Below, piece by piece: positions 39,194 through 51,042 of a stretch of 64,000 nucleotides of DNA. The position numbers and the translations under genes are program-made. Source of the DNA: Hevea brasiliensis (lineage: Eukaryota; Streptophyta; Magnoliopsida; Malpighiales; Euphorbiaceae); assembly GCF_030052815.1 (NCBI RefSeq), contig NC_079496.1:82325652-82389651 (forward strand), read 5' to 3'. Under the pieces are notes generated by a model. That model had not been told where the DNA came from and searched no databases. It worked only from the letters and a program-made list of their open reading frames with translations. Every line of letters begins with the position of its first letter. The stretch's first letter is position 1.

Positions 39194-40379
39194 ATGTTGG
39201 AGATAGGTGCTTGTTTACGGTGTGGATCTACAGATCACCTAATCCGAGATTGCCCGCACAGAACTGCTACATCTACTTCAGTATCAATTGTTAGGCCTGC
39301 CCCTCTAGCTCCAAGGGATAGAAAGCCAGGTAAGGCTGAGGCAGCTGGTACTTCACAAAAACCTGTATTAGAGTCTGTGGAGAGAACAGAAGGTAGAATA
39401 CCAGCCAGAGCCTATGCTATGAGGGCATAGGAGGAATAGGATGCTCCATATGTCATTAAGGTTATGTTCCTCCTTTATACTACTTTTGTGCATGCATTAG
39501 TGGATCCTGGATCTACTCATTCATATATTTGTATCAAGCTACCCGTAGAAAAGGGAATACCAATAGTGGAAAGTGACCAAGACATCCTGGTCACAAATCC
39601 GCTAGGCCACAGCATGGTAGTAAACAAGGTATATAAGGGCTGTCCATTGAAGATTCAAGGGAAAGAGTTCTTGGCAGATTTAATCAAACTGCCTTTCCAT
39701 GAGTTTGACGTGATCTTTGGAATGGACTGCTTATCTCATCATCAGGCAATGATAGATTGTAAATTGAAGAGAATCTCTCTGAAAATTGCTAAGAATAAAG
39801 AAATAACAGCTGTGGGTGAAAGGATAGATTTCTTGTCCAATATCATCTTAGCTACAGTTGCAAGGAGATGGATGAGAAAAGGGTGTGAAGCCTATCTGGC
39901 ACACGTGGTTGACACTAGGCAGGGTAAATTTGACTTGTCTGATGTACCCATAGTAAGGGATTTCTCTAAGGTATTTCTAGAGGATTTGCCTAGTTTGCCA
40001 CCAGAAAGAGAAGTTGAATTTGCTATTGAGATTATGCTGAGTACAGCTCTGATTTCAATTTCTCCGTATAGGATGGCACTTGCTGAATTGAAAGAGTTAA
40101 AAATCCAGCTGCAAGAATTACTAGACAAAGGGTTCATACGCCCCAGTGTGTCACCGTGGGGAGCTCTGGTACTGTTTGTAAAGAAGAAAGATGGGACACT
40201 GAGGTTAAGTGTTGACTACTGGCAGTTAAAAAAAGTAATAGTGAAGAACAAGTATTTGTTGTCTAGAATTGATGATCTGTTTGTTTAGTTGAAGATTGAT
40301 GCAGATCAGGGTATCATCAGTTCAGGGTTAAGGATACAGATGTGCCTAAGACTGCATTCAGAACTCGGTATGGGCATTA
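39194..40379 (+). pseudogene. A zinc knuckle, protease and start of RT
   Basis: The zinc knuckle CLRCGSTDHLIRDC is followed by two in-frame stops (from 39428) where B has CAG and CAA codons. The protease is [12 protein letters not shown] and the linker [16 protein letters not shown] begins [18 protein letters not shown] and [19 protein letters not shown] stop at 40286-40288 and a deletion of about 20 bp remove part of the first RT motif ([12 protein letters not shown] in B). The frame is then cut by B at the GHYEFLV motif (TSD CATTA, 40375-40379). Confidence 0.9.
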
Positions 40380-40921
40380 TGTAACATCCTCACTTTAGCT
40401 AGTCTGTACAGTCTACTGTTCCAGTGACCAATGTCGGTTCGGGCAGCTAGAATGTTTGAAATTATAAATAGAATATAGTGAGGAGTTATAATGAAACTAA
40501 ATAATGCTCATAAAAATTATGGAAAAATTTTAGAAACCAAATACACTAAGGTTAAATGAGCCGAAACCCCAGGGATGAGTAACCCGAAGGGGAAGTGACG
40601 GTGAAGGCCGTTAGCAACCCTCGACCCAGGGGAAAAATTATAAAATAATTATTGGGACTCCAGAGAAGGGCCATTGAGGTTCTTATGGCATTAGAATGCC
40701 AAAAAAATGCTTAGAAAAATTTTTCAATCGGTACAAACAATTTTGGCTCGTTAAGCCAAACAGAGGGCATTTTGGTCATTTCGTCTTCAGAGATAATTTT
40801 TGGCCAACTTGTCTAGTTAAATAAATAATTTATATAACATAAAATATGAATAAATGTTGTTAAAAATTTAATTGCAATTAAATAGACAAGAAAAGGAGAG
40901 AAAATGAAAGAAAATGGCATT

Positions 40922-40996
40922 ATGACATCATAATGATGTCATTAAGATTCTCCCAACCAACCCAATGTTGACACATGGCATAAACATATATAAAAG
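40922..40996 (+). promoter_or_regulatory. B LTR promoter: bZIP-like palindrome plus TATA box
   Basis: A perfect palindrome with arms ATGACATCAT and ATGATGTCAT around one A (40922-40942) lies 45 bp upstream of TATATAAAAG (40987-40996). The start of transcription would be near 41020-41030. The same pair is at 51591-51611 and 51656-51665 in the 3' LTR. Confidence 0.6.
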
Positions 40997-42826
40997 AGAC
41001 AAATGGGCTGGAAAAGTGAAAAAAATCAGAACTTCTTCTTCCTTATTTTCTCCTTGCCGTGACCCTCCTCCATAGCTAACCATAAACAAGCTTTTCAAAG
41101 CTTGATCTCCTGAGTTTCTACCCCACTAAACCCTATACTCCTAACACAAAAAAGTGTTTTTGCATCTTGGTGATTCTTTTGGGAGCAAAAAGAAGAGGAA
41201 AATAAGAACCCTAGCAAGTGGGGAAACTTCACTCCATAGAGGTTAGTGACCTAACTTTAGTTTTCACCTTAAATTCATATTAAGGACCATGTATGAGTGT
41301 AAATTTCAAAGGAAGTTTGTTGAATACCATTTGTATGCCATCCCTTATTTTTAGCAGCCTTGGTTAGGGTATGCTTGTGATGAGTTTTATGGAGTTAACA
41401 TGCTAGTATGGCTACCCTTAATATGTATCTTGTAAGTGGAGTGATGAAATGCCATGATAATGCATGGTTTGTGATATTTGAGTTAGGGTTTGGGGTGAAA
41501 AATGAGACTTTGAACATGTGATAATGAAAGTAGGTTTTAATGGTCAATTATTGACCATTTGGTATTGTTTGAATAAAAAATGAAGTGCATTGTGTTGTGG
41601 GATTGGAGCTTGGTGTGGCTACCCTTGGTGACTTGCAGGACTGGGTATGAGTCTAGCAGGTTTGGGTAGCAATAACTTGAATTGTAGAGGTTCAATTGGT
41701 GCAAGGACAATTAGACATAAAACTAGACACATAATGGCACAACTTTGGTGAAGAAACCATGCCCAGAAAACCAAACCAAGTGGACCAAAAGATTTCCCTA
41801 ATTTGGGTGACCTGCAAGCCTGGGCAAAATGACTAAATAAACAGTGTTTGGTCATTTGACCATAACTCAGTGTAGAAAGGTCCAATTGACCTGAAATTTT
41901 ACCAGACACAAGCTGAGATATAGATATACAACTTTCATGAAGAAACCTAACCCAAATTATGACCAGAACATATTCAAAAAGTGAGTTGCAGTCACTGTTC
42001 TAAGTACTATAGATTTGGTCAGTCCCGAAATTCTGGACAAAATTTCAATCCGGCCAGTTGTGGTTTTTGGGCCATCACCAAATGGAGTGATTCAAAAAAT
42101 GAAATAAAACTAGACAAAATAAGGAACAACTTTCATGTTGATCATTTTGCCATATTCCCACTGCAAAAATGACTAATGGAACAGTAAAAACAAAGCATGA
42201 AAACTGAAAATTCTGTCCAATTAACATTAAGTTTAGAAATGGTATTGGCAACCAATGCCAACAAATTTAGAATACAAAATGTGGTATGTTGGGAGAATTA
42301 GAACCAATGCACCTATTGTCTATGCAAAAGTCAACATTTTAGTTGACCAATGAAATGAATAGTAACACTAAAACTTAAATTTCAAAAATTGTGAAACTTA
42401 AAAGTGTAAAATGCCCTAGTATACCTAGCAAGATTGGTTTGGATAGGTTGGCATGCCAATAGGGTTCTGTTAGCAGTACTGAATATGGTTTCATGCCATT
42501 CTATGTTTCATGGCTTCCCATGCCATTCTGTGACATAATAGCCTTTGGCTATGTTATTTGAGTTGATATACTTGAGTTTTAACCCTGACAATTATTACAG
42601 CTTATTAGTCGCTCAAGGTAATAATCGGGAGACACAATGTGATCGATGGTATGATGGTCCGAGGTACTTAGTACCCAGTGCCAGTTTACCCATTTATCCA
42701 GTCCAGTCGACTAATATAGGTTACTTGGGCGATGATAATAAACCTTACCAAATTTTAAATGAATAATACTGTAAATAATATCAAAAATTAAGTCTACTAA
42801 AAAATGTTAACATACATTCTGCATAC

Positions 42827-42856
42827 TTTATTTTATTTTATTTTATTTTATTTTAT
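42827..42856 (+). repeat. (TTTTA)n microsatellite in B LTR
   Basis: About six TTTTA units; the same tract is present at 53517-53546 in the 3' LTR. Confidence 0.85.
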
Positions 42857-43487
42857 ATTGTCACCACTAAGCAGAATTGCTTAGCACGTCATTTTTGCCA
42901 CGCGTAGGTACTGGGGACCTAGCTGGGGAGCCCAGCAGACATCAGACAGGATGAGCCTTCAAAGCTGCATCCGGAGTCCAGAGTCACCTCACATCTGCAG
43001 TGCATATGGTAGGACATTAGGACTATGGGTGGCCTTTTTGTATTTTGCATTTTGTATTAGTTTGGATTGTAACTATAAACTCTTGAAATTATTGATGATG
43101 TAAATATATGAAATTTCATATTATTGAAATTTTCTGTATATTATGTTGAGAAAGTAATGAAGTGAAAAGAAAAATTTCTGAAAAAAGTGTTGTGATTTGA
43201 GATTGAGATTTTGAGATTGAGTTGAAATGTGTAGAATGGAGTTTGGATTTGGAAATTTTATTGGAAGTGTTTTTAAACAGGTTCAGAAGAACTATTTTTC
43301 CAATTTACAGCCAGCACTCTGTCGGATTCTCTATAAAAATTACGTAAAAATTCAGATTTATCAAAAATTGTAAATAAATGAATTAAAAGGGATAAATTGT
43401 AATTGAAACATGAATTGGTGCTCTGGCACATTGAGTGGCATAACTTGCTCAGCTACATTGTAGACGAGTAAGGGGTGTCACATTTAG

Positions 43488-43499
43488 TGGTATCAGAGC
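43488..43499 (+). other. B primer-binding site (initiator Met-tRNA)
   Basis: TGGTATCAGAGC, continuing ATCGG, lies 5 nt after the LTR end. Confidence 0.96.
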
Positions 43500-43609
43500 A
43501 TCGGTTTAGGCATTCTGGGCCTAGATATAGTGCATACCATTGCATTACATTTATAAGTGTTGAGGTGACACTGATGCAGATTTGTTTGTTTTCTTATTTT
43601 GAATAGGAT

Positions 43610-46600
43610 ATGGATCCTACTTCGTAAAGAGCAGTTGATGAAGAGGTGGAGAGTCGTGCTCCACCTAGGGTTGAATATGGGGGTAGGGGAGAATCTGCTC
43701 CACCAGCAGCTGAGGCACCTACCCAACCTCAGTTTGCTTTATTTTAGCAAATGATTGAATTCTACTGGCAAATGATGGGGGCAATTCCACCACCACAACC
43801 ACAGCCACAACCTCGACCAGTACCACAGAAAATCTCATTTGGAGAAACTGCGAAAGCATGGGGCTGTGGATTTCTTTGGAAACAGGGAGGATGATCCCAT
43901 GGCCGCAGAAAACTGGTTGGATAGAACCATCAGAGTGCTAAAATAGCTAAACTGCACCCCCAAGCAGAACCTGGTGGGTGTTGTGTCCCTACTTCAGGAT
44001 GATGCATATCAGTGGTGGGACACAGTAACTAGTGAGGTGCAACCAGAACGGATTACCTGGGAATTCTTCCTCATAGAGTTCAGGAAGAAATATGTGAGCA
44101 AAGTGTGTTTAGAAGAGCGAAGAAGAGAATTTATCAGTCTGAGACAGAGGCAATTATCAGTGGTTGAGTATGAACATGAGTTTGTCAGACTGAGCCGGTA
44201 TGGGAGTGAGATTGTGACACCCCTTACCCATCTACAATATAGCCGAGTAAGATATGTCACACAGTGTATCGGAACACCCTATTTTATTTCAATCATTTAT
44301 TTTATCCTTCCTAATTAATTTTTTTTTTCAAAGTTATGAAGTACAATTTGTGAAATATAATTCATTTAAGTCATTTATTGAAATTATAATTTATTTGAGG
44401 TTCTGCAAATTTTATAGAAAATCCAGCAGAGTACCGGCTACAAATGGAGAAAACAGTTCTTCGGAACCTGTGAAAAACACTTCCAATATTTTCAGTCAAT
44501 CCCAAACTCCATTTCATCAACAAAATCTCAATATTTTTTTCAACAACATTTCCATTTCTCAATCATTCATCTCATATGATAATCATGTAAAAGTCATAAA
44601 TAAATATTCACTTTTCATTCATAAACACAATTTCTACTATTTACATTAATACCAAAATACATTACATAAGTCTTATTATACATGAGAAAATAAAAGTTTG
44701 ATTACATAATACCAAAATGAAACCTAGTGTCCTACCAATGCACTGAAGATGGTGAGGTGACACAGATACTATGCAGAGCTGCAGATGGTCTCACCCAGTC
44801 TGTGGTCTACTGGGCTCTCGGTCGGTCTCTCCAGAACCTACGCGTGGCAAAAAGCAACGCGCTAAGCAATAATGCTTAGTGGTGCCAATAATAAAATAAA
44901 AAGAAATAATAGAAAATAAATATGCAGTGCATGTTCTGATGTCTTATGCAAATAATTTTTCGATCATTATTGGTAATCTTATTTATTTTGTATTTGTTAT
45001 ATTCATAATTTCATTAAATGGTTGCCAATACCATTTCTAAGCTTAATGTTAATTGTTCAAAAATTTTAGATTTAAAGCTTTGTGTTTACTATTCTATTAG
45101 TCATTTTTGCAGTGGGAATTTGGCAAAATGATCAACATGAAAGTTGTTCCTTATTTTGTCTAGTTATATTTCTTTTTTTGAATCACTCCATTTGGAGTTT
45201 TGTATCTCAAGTTATAGCCTAAAAACCACAACTGGCTGGATTAAAATTTTTCCAGAATTTCTGGACTGACCAAATCTACAGTACTTGGAATAGTGACTAC
45301 AACTCACTTTTTAAATATGTTCTGGTCATAATTTGGGTTAGGTTTCTTCATGAAAGTTGTAGATTTATATCTCAGTTTGTTGCTGGTAAAATTTTAGGTC
45401 AATTTGACCTTTCTACACTGAGTTATGGCCAAATTACCAAACACTATTTATTTGGTCATTTTGCCCAGGCAGACTGCAGGTCACCCGGATTAGGGCAAGC
45501 TTTTGATCCACTTGGTTTGGTTTTATGGGCATAGTTTCCTCACCAAAGTTGTGACATTATGTGTCTAGTTTCATGTCCAATTGGCCTTGCACCAATTAAA
45601 CCTCTACAATTCAAGTTATGGCTACCCAAACCTACTGGACTCATACTCAGTCCTATAGGTCAGCCAAGGCAGCTCACCTAAACTCAAATCCAACATCCTT
45701 ACTCACTTCAATTCCTTCTCACACACATTCAAATGGTCACTAACTGACCATTACAAGGTTAATAAACCATAAACCATTACATGAGCAAACCCTATTGTTG
45801 TTAATTGTCCACATTTTCCATGTTCATACATGCCTAAACTTTGTATTTCACTTACACAACTAGGTTCAATTACTCATTTAATACCAAGGGCAGCCCATGA
45901 ACCACTTTACTTCAAGCAAACTCATCAAACCTAAGCTGCCAAAATTATAGGAAATAAATACAAATAATTTTTATTTTGTTTTTCTTACATTTTCTACTTA
46001 TCTCATGGCATTAAGCATGAATTAAGTAAAAATAGTAAGAGTTTGGACACTAACCTCTTTTGACCACTTTCTTGTCTTGTTAAAACTTCAATCTCTCTTT
46101 AATTTTCTACTACTTAAAGCTTCCTCAAGGTTGAGGGATAATTTTTTTGTGAAGGAAGTTTAGGGTTTTGGGGTGAAAAGCTTAGGGAAAATAAAGCTTG
46201 AGCAAAAGCTTTCATGGAGGTCTTTTTTTCTCTCTCTCTCTCTTTCTCTCTTGGTTCAGCCCGTATGAAGAAGAAACTGCTAGTTTCTTTTATTTTTTTT
46301 ATCTCATTTTAAGTTCATTTTTATCTCTTTCTATTAGTTTGTCAAATGGTGATTGGGTGGGGGTACGTTAATGACATCATGTGATGTCATAATTCCTAAT
46401 TTCTTTCATTTTTCTTTCCTTTTCTTTTCTACTCATTTTCAATTTAATTTTTAGCAATATTTATTTACATTTTATGTCATAATAATTATTTAATTAACTG
46501 GACAAGTCGGCCAAAAATCATCTCTGAAGGTGAAATGACCAAAATGCCCTCCGTTTGGCTTGTTGAGCCAAAATCATCTGTACCAATCGAAAAAATTTTC

Positions 46601-47347
46601 TAAATATTTTCTTAGCATTCTATTGCCATAAAAACCTCAATGACTCTTCTCAGGAGTCCCAAAAATTATTTTATGAATTTTCTCCCAGGTCTAGGGCTCT
46701 TAGTTGCGAGGACCGCAACTCCCCACTAGGTTACCCATCGCTAGGGCACTGGCTCATTTAACTTGGTTGTATTTTATTTCTAAAATTTTTTCTAAATTTT
46801 TCTTATTAATATTTGAGTTAATTATGGTTTCTCACTTTAGTTTAAATGTTTTTCCGGATGTTCTAACTATCCGGACCGACACTGGTCAACAGAATAATAG
46901 AATGTACAGAGTTGCTACGGGAGGGTGTTGAAGAGATAGTCCCTACAGAGGCAGAGAGGTGCAGACGGTTTGAAGAAGGGTTCAATAACAACATCAAAGT
47001 TATGACCACAGCATTGGAGATCATGGATTTTGCTAAGCTGGTAGATGCAACATCAAAAGTGGAAAGGGTCCGAATCAATGAACAAAATAGAAGGGAAAGA
47101 CAGTAGAAGAGGGGTCTGAGTCAGTCCAGTGCATATTTTGCTCCCAGTAAGAAGAGTAAGGGTCCTCCTGCTTAGAGTTCAGGACCACCACAGTGGTCGT
47201 GGTCGCCTCAGGGGCCTGCACCACGCTCATACCTAGGAGAGGCCACCCACACCATCGGTGGGCAACTCTCAGGACGGTGTTTAGGGACCAGCCAGAGTCT
47301 TCTCGCCACCAAGATCGCCGAAGTGGCATAAGGGAGAATGTTGGCGA
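43610..47347 (+). pseudogene. B gag, split by solo LTR C
   Basis: An ATG at 43610 follows an acceptor-like TTTTGAATAG. The gag domain runs to 44212 (ENWLDRT, QNLVGVVSLLQDDAYQWWDTV, FRKKYVSKVCLEERRREF, VEYEHEFVRLSRYG) and resumes at 46938 (ERCRRFEEGFNNN, VERVRINEQNRRERQ). Stops are at 43625 and 43745, a frameshift lies near 43835, and further stops occur at 47104 and beyond. The 2.7-kb C insertion, flanked by GAGAT duplications, removes any chance of a gag product. Confidence 0.88.
44213..46932 (-). mobile_element. Element C: solo LTR (Ty3/gypsy, type 1)
   Basis: The plus-strand left edge is TGTGACACCCC and the right edge GGGTGTTGAA, a damaged TGTTACA. A perfect TSD GAGAT (44208-44212 and 46933-46937) fixes the ends; length 2,720 bp. 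Minus-strand marks are donor-like AAGAG|GTTAGTG (G at 46054, +878), palindrome arms ATGACATCA/TGATGTCAT (46371-46390), hairpin CTAAGC...GCTTAG (44862-44879) and a CT microsatellite near 46231-46252. No gene. Confidence 0.92.
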
Positions 47348-48297
47348 GTGACCGGTGCATGCTTACGGTGTGGATCGACAGAACATCAGATCAAGAATTG
47401 TCTGAAGAGAACTACTACAGTTGCTCCAACACAAGCTGACAGACCTGCTCCTGCACCACAAAGGGGTAGGAAACCTGGTAAATCTGAGGCAGCTGGTCCA
47501 TCACTGAGGCCTGCATCCGAGTCAGCTGAGAGGCTAGATATTAAAGTACCTGGCAGGGCCTATGCCATCAGAGCTCAGGAGGAGCAAGATGCCCTGGATG
47601 TCATCAAGGGTATATTTTCCCTCTACTACATTACTGTGCATGCATTGGTGGATCCAGGATCTACTCATTCCTACATTTGCATCAAACTACCCATAGAGAG
47701 CGGAGTTCCAGTAGAGGAGAGTGATCAAGAAATTATGGTCACAAATCCACTAGGCCAAAGTGTGTTAGTGAATAAGGTGTATAAAGGTTGCCCGTTGAGG
47801 ATTCAAGGGTATGAATTCTCGGCAGACCTAATTGAATTGCCCTTCCACGAGTTTGATGTGATTTTAGGAATGGACTGGTTGTCACGTCATCAGGCAATAA
47901 TTGATTGCAAATTGAAGAGGATTTCTCTGAAAACATCTTAGGGTTATGAGATCACTGTTGTGGGTGAAAGGACAGATTTCCTATCCAATGTTATCTCAGC
48001 CACAGTTGCAAGAAGATTGATGAGAAAAGGTTGTGAAGCTTACCTAGCACACGTGGTTGATACTAGGCAGGCTAAGCCAAACCTAGGTGATATACCCACA
48101 GTAAGAGACTTCCCAGATGTATTTCCTGAAGAGTTGCCTGGTTTACCACCAGAAAGGGAAGTCGAGTTTGCTATTGAGGTGATGTCGGGTACAACACCCA
48201 TTTCAATTGCTCCTTATAGGATGGCACCCACTGAATTGAAGGAGTTGAAAACTCAGTTGCAGGAGTTACTCGATAAGGGGTTCATATTGATGATTCG
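47348..48297 (+). pseudogene. B zinc knuckle and protease
   Basis: The zinc knuckle CLRCGSTEHQIKNC (C-X2-C-X4-H-X4-C) leads to protease [17 protein letters not shown] and FHEFDVILGMDWLSRHQAIIDC. A stop lies at 47939-47941. The linker [22 protein letters not shown] and [17 protein letters not shown] precede RT. About 30 bp are deleted near 48285, where A has [10 protein letters not shown], and this shifts the frame. Confidence 0.9.
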
Positions 48298-49470
48298 GTG
48301 CTATTTGTGAAAAAGAAGGATGGAACTTTGAGATTGTGTATTGATTATCGGCAGTTGAACAAAGTAACTGTGAAGGATAAATATCCATTACCCAGAATTG
48401 ATGATCTGTTTGATCAGTTGAAGGGAGCCAGTGTATTTTCAAAAATTGATCTCAGATCAGGGTATCATCAGTTGAGGGTAAAGGATGCAAATGTATCAAA
48501 AACTGCATTCAGAATCCGATATAGGCATTATGAATTTCTAGTGATGTCGTTTGGGTTAACAAATGTACTAGCAGCATTTATGGACCTTATGAACCGTATC
48601 TTCCATCCATATCTAGATCGGTTTGTAGTGGTCTTTATTGATGATATTCTGGTGTATTCCAAGACCAGGGAAGAACATGATAAACATTTGAGGATTGTTC
48701 TCCAAACCCTGCTAGAAAAGAAGCTGTATGCTAAGCTGCCCAAGTGTGACTTCTGGATGAGTGAAATCTCCTTTCTTGGACACATAGTATCAGCTGAGGG
48801 GATTAGAGTGGATCCCAAAAATATAGAAGTAGTGATGGAATGGAAACCTCCCAGAAATAAAACTGAGGTCAGAAGTTTCTTGGAGCTAGCTGGGTATTAG
48901 AGAAGATTTGTGAAGGGGTTCTCTCTTATAGCTGCTCCAATGACCAAGTTGTTGCAAAAGAATGTGAAATTTGGCTGGAACAACAAGTGCCAAGCCAGTT
49001 TTCAGAGGCTAAAGGCTATGTTGATAGAAGCACCAGTGTTAACACAGCCAGTGTCGGGAAAAGACTTTGTGGTCTACAGTGATGCCTCACATAATGGGTT
49101 AGGGTGTGTATTGATGCAAGAGGGGAAAGTGATCGCCTATGCTTCTAGGCAGTTAAGGCCACATGAACAGAACTACCCTACTCATGATTTGGAGCTAGTA
49201 GTAATTATCTTCGCACTAAAGATATGGAGGCATTATTTATATGGTGAAAAATGCTACATCTATACAGACCACAAGAGTCTAAAATATTTGCCAACCCAAA
49301 AGGAGCTCAATCTTAGATAGAGGCGATGGATTGAGTTCCTAAAGGACTATGATTGTGTGATAGATTATCATCCTGGGAAGGCAAATGTAGTTGCTGATGC
49401 TTTAAGCAGGAAATCCATCACAGCTTTAAGATCACTAAATGCCTGTCTGTCCTTAGTTCAAGATGGAGCT
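48298..49470 (+). pseudogene. B reverse transcriptase and RNase H
   Basis: RT has [40 protein letters not shown] and the catalytic [10 protein letters not shown] near 48633-48665. A TAG at 48898 replaces a Tyr codon in the LAGYYRRF motif. RNase H has [37 protein letters not shown] and TDHKSLKYL, then a TAG at 49318-49320 where A has CAG. DALSRKS at about 49395 marks the end of RNase H. Confidence 0.92.
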
Positions 49471-50196
49471 ATTTTGGCTGAGTTGTAAGTGAGGCCAACC
49501 CTACTACAGTAGATACAAGATGGGCAGAGGGCAGATGAAAGATTAATGGCCATTGTGAGTAAAATTTCAGAGGGAAAGGAAACTGAATATGAGGTGAAAG
49601 CAGATGGGTGTCTGTACTACAGAGGAAGAGTGTGTGTACCAGATGATGGGGAATTGAAGACTAGTATTCTGAAAGAAGCACACACTAGTGTTTATGCTGT
49701 GCATTCGGGAAGCACAAAAATGTATAATGATTTGAAACCTCATTATTGGTGGCCTGGTATGAAGAGGGATATAGCTGACTATGTGACTAAGTGTTTGACA
49801 TGTCAACAAGTTAAGGCAGAACATCAAGTTCCATCAGGATTGCTATAGCCTATAAGCATACCCGAATGGAAATGGGACTGGGTCACTATGGATTTTGTTA
49901 GTGGTCTACCTCTCACCCAAAAGAAGCACGATGCAGTGTGGGTGATAGTGGATAGATTGACGAAGTCAGCACATTTTCTGCCAGTTAGGACTGACTACTC
50001 ACTGGAGAAGCTAGCCGAATTGTATATCAGTGAGATAGTTAAACTGCATGGAATCCCACTTTCCATCATATCTGACTGAGACCCAAGGTTTACATCGAGA
50101 TTCAGGAAAAAGTTGCAAGAAGCCTTGGCCACACAACTCCGTTTAAGCATGGCTTTTCATCCTCAGACGGATGGACAGTCAGAACGAGTAATCCAG
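49471..50196 (+). pseudogene. B integrase, exon-like part 1
   Basis: The HHCC zinc finger (EAHTSVYAVHSG ... CLTCQQ) is followed by [32 protein letters not shown] and [14 protein letters not shown]. Stops include TAA 49486-49488, the TAG codons near 49510 and 49846, and a TGA before DPRFTS. At four of these places A has CAA, CAG or AGA. Confidence 0.88.
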
Positions 50197-50270
50197 GTAA
50201 ACCTAAGAACTAATTGAATTTTCATAGTTAATAAATTGAAATGATAGTAACAATGTGAATTATGTGATAG
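50197..50270 (+). other. Probable 74-nt intron inside B integrase
   Basis: The codon for Gln in ERVIQ ends CAG|GTAAAC at 50196/50197. The coding sequence resumes after TGTGATAG at 50271 with ILEDML, exactly where D reads straight through. The segment is AT-rich, 74 nt (not a multiple of three) and holds stops. A has a similar segment at the same codon boundary. Confidence 0.75.
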
Positions 50271-51031
50271 ATCCTGGAGGATATGCTAAGAAGTTGAGTC
50301 ATTGAGTTTGAGGGGAGTTGGGATAGATATCTCCCACTGGCAAAATTCGCGTATAACAATAGCTACTAAGCCAGCATTCAAATGGCTCCATATGAAGCAC
50401 TGTATGGGAGGAAATGTAGAACCCCAATGTGTTGGACTGAATTGAGCAAAGATAAGCTGGTAGGACCAGACCTGGTGAAACAGACAGAGGAAAAAGTGAA
50501 GATAATCAAAGCTAACCTGAAGGTTGCCTCAGATAAACAGAAATCATATGCCTACTTGAAGAGAAAAGAGATAGAGTATGCAGTTGGCGATAAAGTGTTT
50601 CTCAAAGTCTCACCGTGGAGCAAGTACTAAGGTTTGGGAGAAAGGGTAAGTTAAGCCCTAGGTTCATTGGCCCATATGAAGTCACTGAACGTGTGGGACC
50701 AGTGGCCTATCGGCTAGCTTTACCACCAAAACTAGATAAAATCCATAATGTATTCCATGTTTCTATGCTGAGGAGATATCGCTCAGACCCTTCACATGTC
50801 ATTTCCATGGAAGAGATTGAAATCCAGCCGAACTTGACATATACAGAAGAACCTATACAGATCCTAGCACAGGAAGTGAAGGAACTGAGAAATAAACAAA
50901 TTCCACTAGTGAAAGTGCTTTGGAGGCACCACAACACTGAAGAGGCAACTTGGGAAAGTGAAGAGATGATAAGGCAACAATTCCCTCAACTGTTTGCATT
51001 AGGTAAATTTCGAGGACGAAATTTTTACTAG
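50271..51031 (+). pseudogene. B integrase C-terminal part and chromodomain
   Basis: ILEDML, then APYEALYGRKCRTPMCW, VKIIKANLKVASDKQKS and EIEYAVGDKVFLKVSPW. A frameshift near 50620 is followed by FGRKGKLSPRFIGPYEV, FHVSMLRRY and a chromodomain (ELRNKQIPLVKVLWRHHNTEEATWE). The frame ends GKFRGRNFY at 51031, at the terminal hairpin. Stops lie in the first 100 nt. Confidence 0.9.
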
Positions 51032-51042
51032 AGGGGAAGAGT
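51005..51042 (+). other. B terminal hairpin and polypurine tract
   Basis: AAATTTCG-agga-CGAAATTT (51005-51024) overlaps the last codons of pol. The purine tract AGAGGGGAAGAG ends one base before the 3' LTR. Confidence 0.85.

Larger units (their letters stand above)
40380..43482 (+). repeat. B 5' LTR
   Basis: TGTAACATCC to GGGTGTCACA, 3,103 bp. It contains palindrome arms ATGACATCAT/ATGATGTCAT (40922-40942), TATA box TATATAAAAG (40987-40996, +607), donor-like TAGAG|GTTAGTG (G at 41242, +862), 190-bp modules near 41670, 41862 and 42062, palindrome GGTAC-tta-GTACC (42663-42675), a (TTTTA)n run (42827-42856) and hairpin CTAAGC-agaatt-GCTTAG (42867-42884). No gene. Confidence 0.95.

Noticed and set aside
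44254..44649. 131-codon plus-strand frame
   Set aside because: Antisense sequence of solo LTR C; no domain and low complexity.
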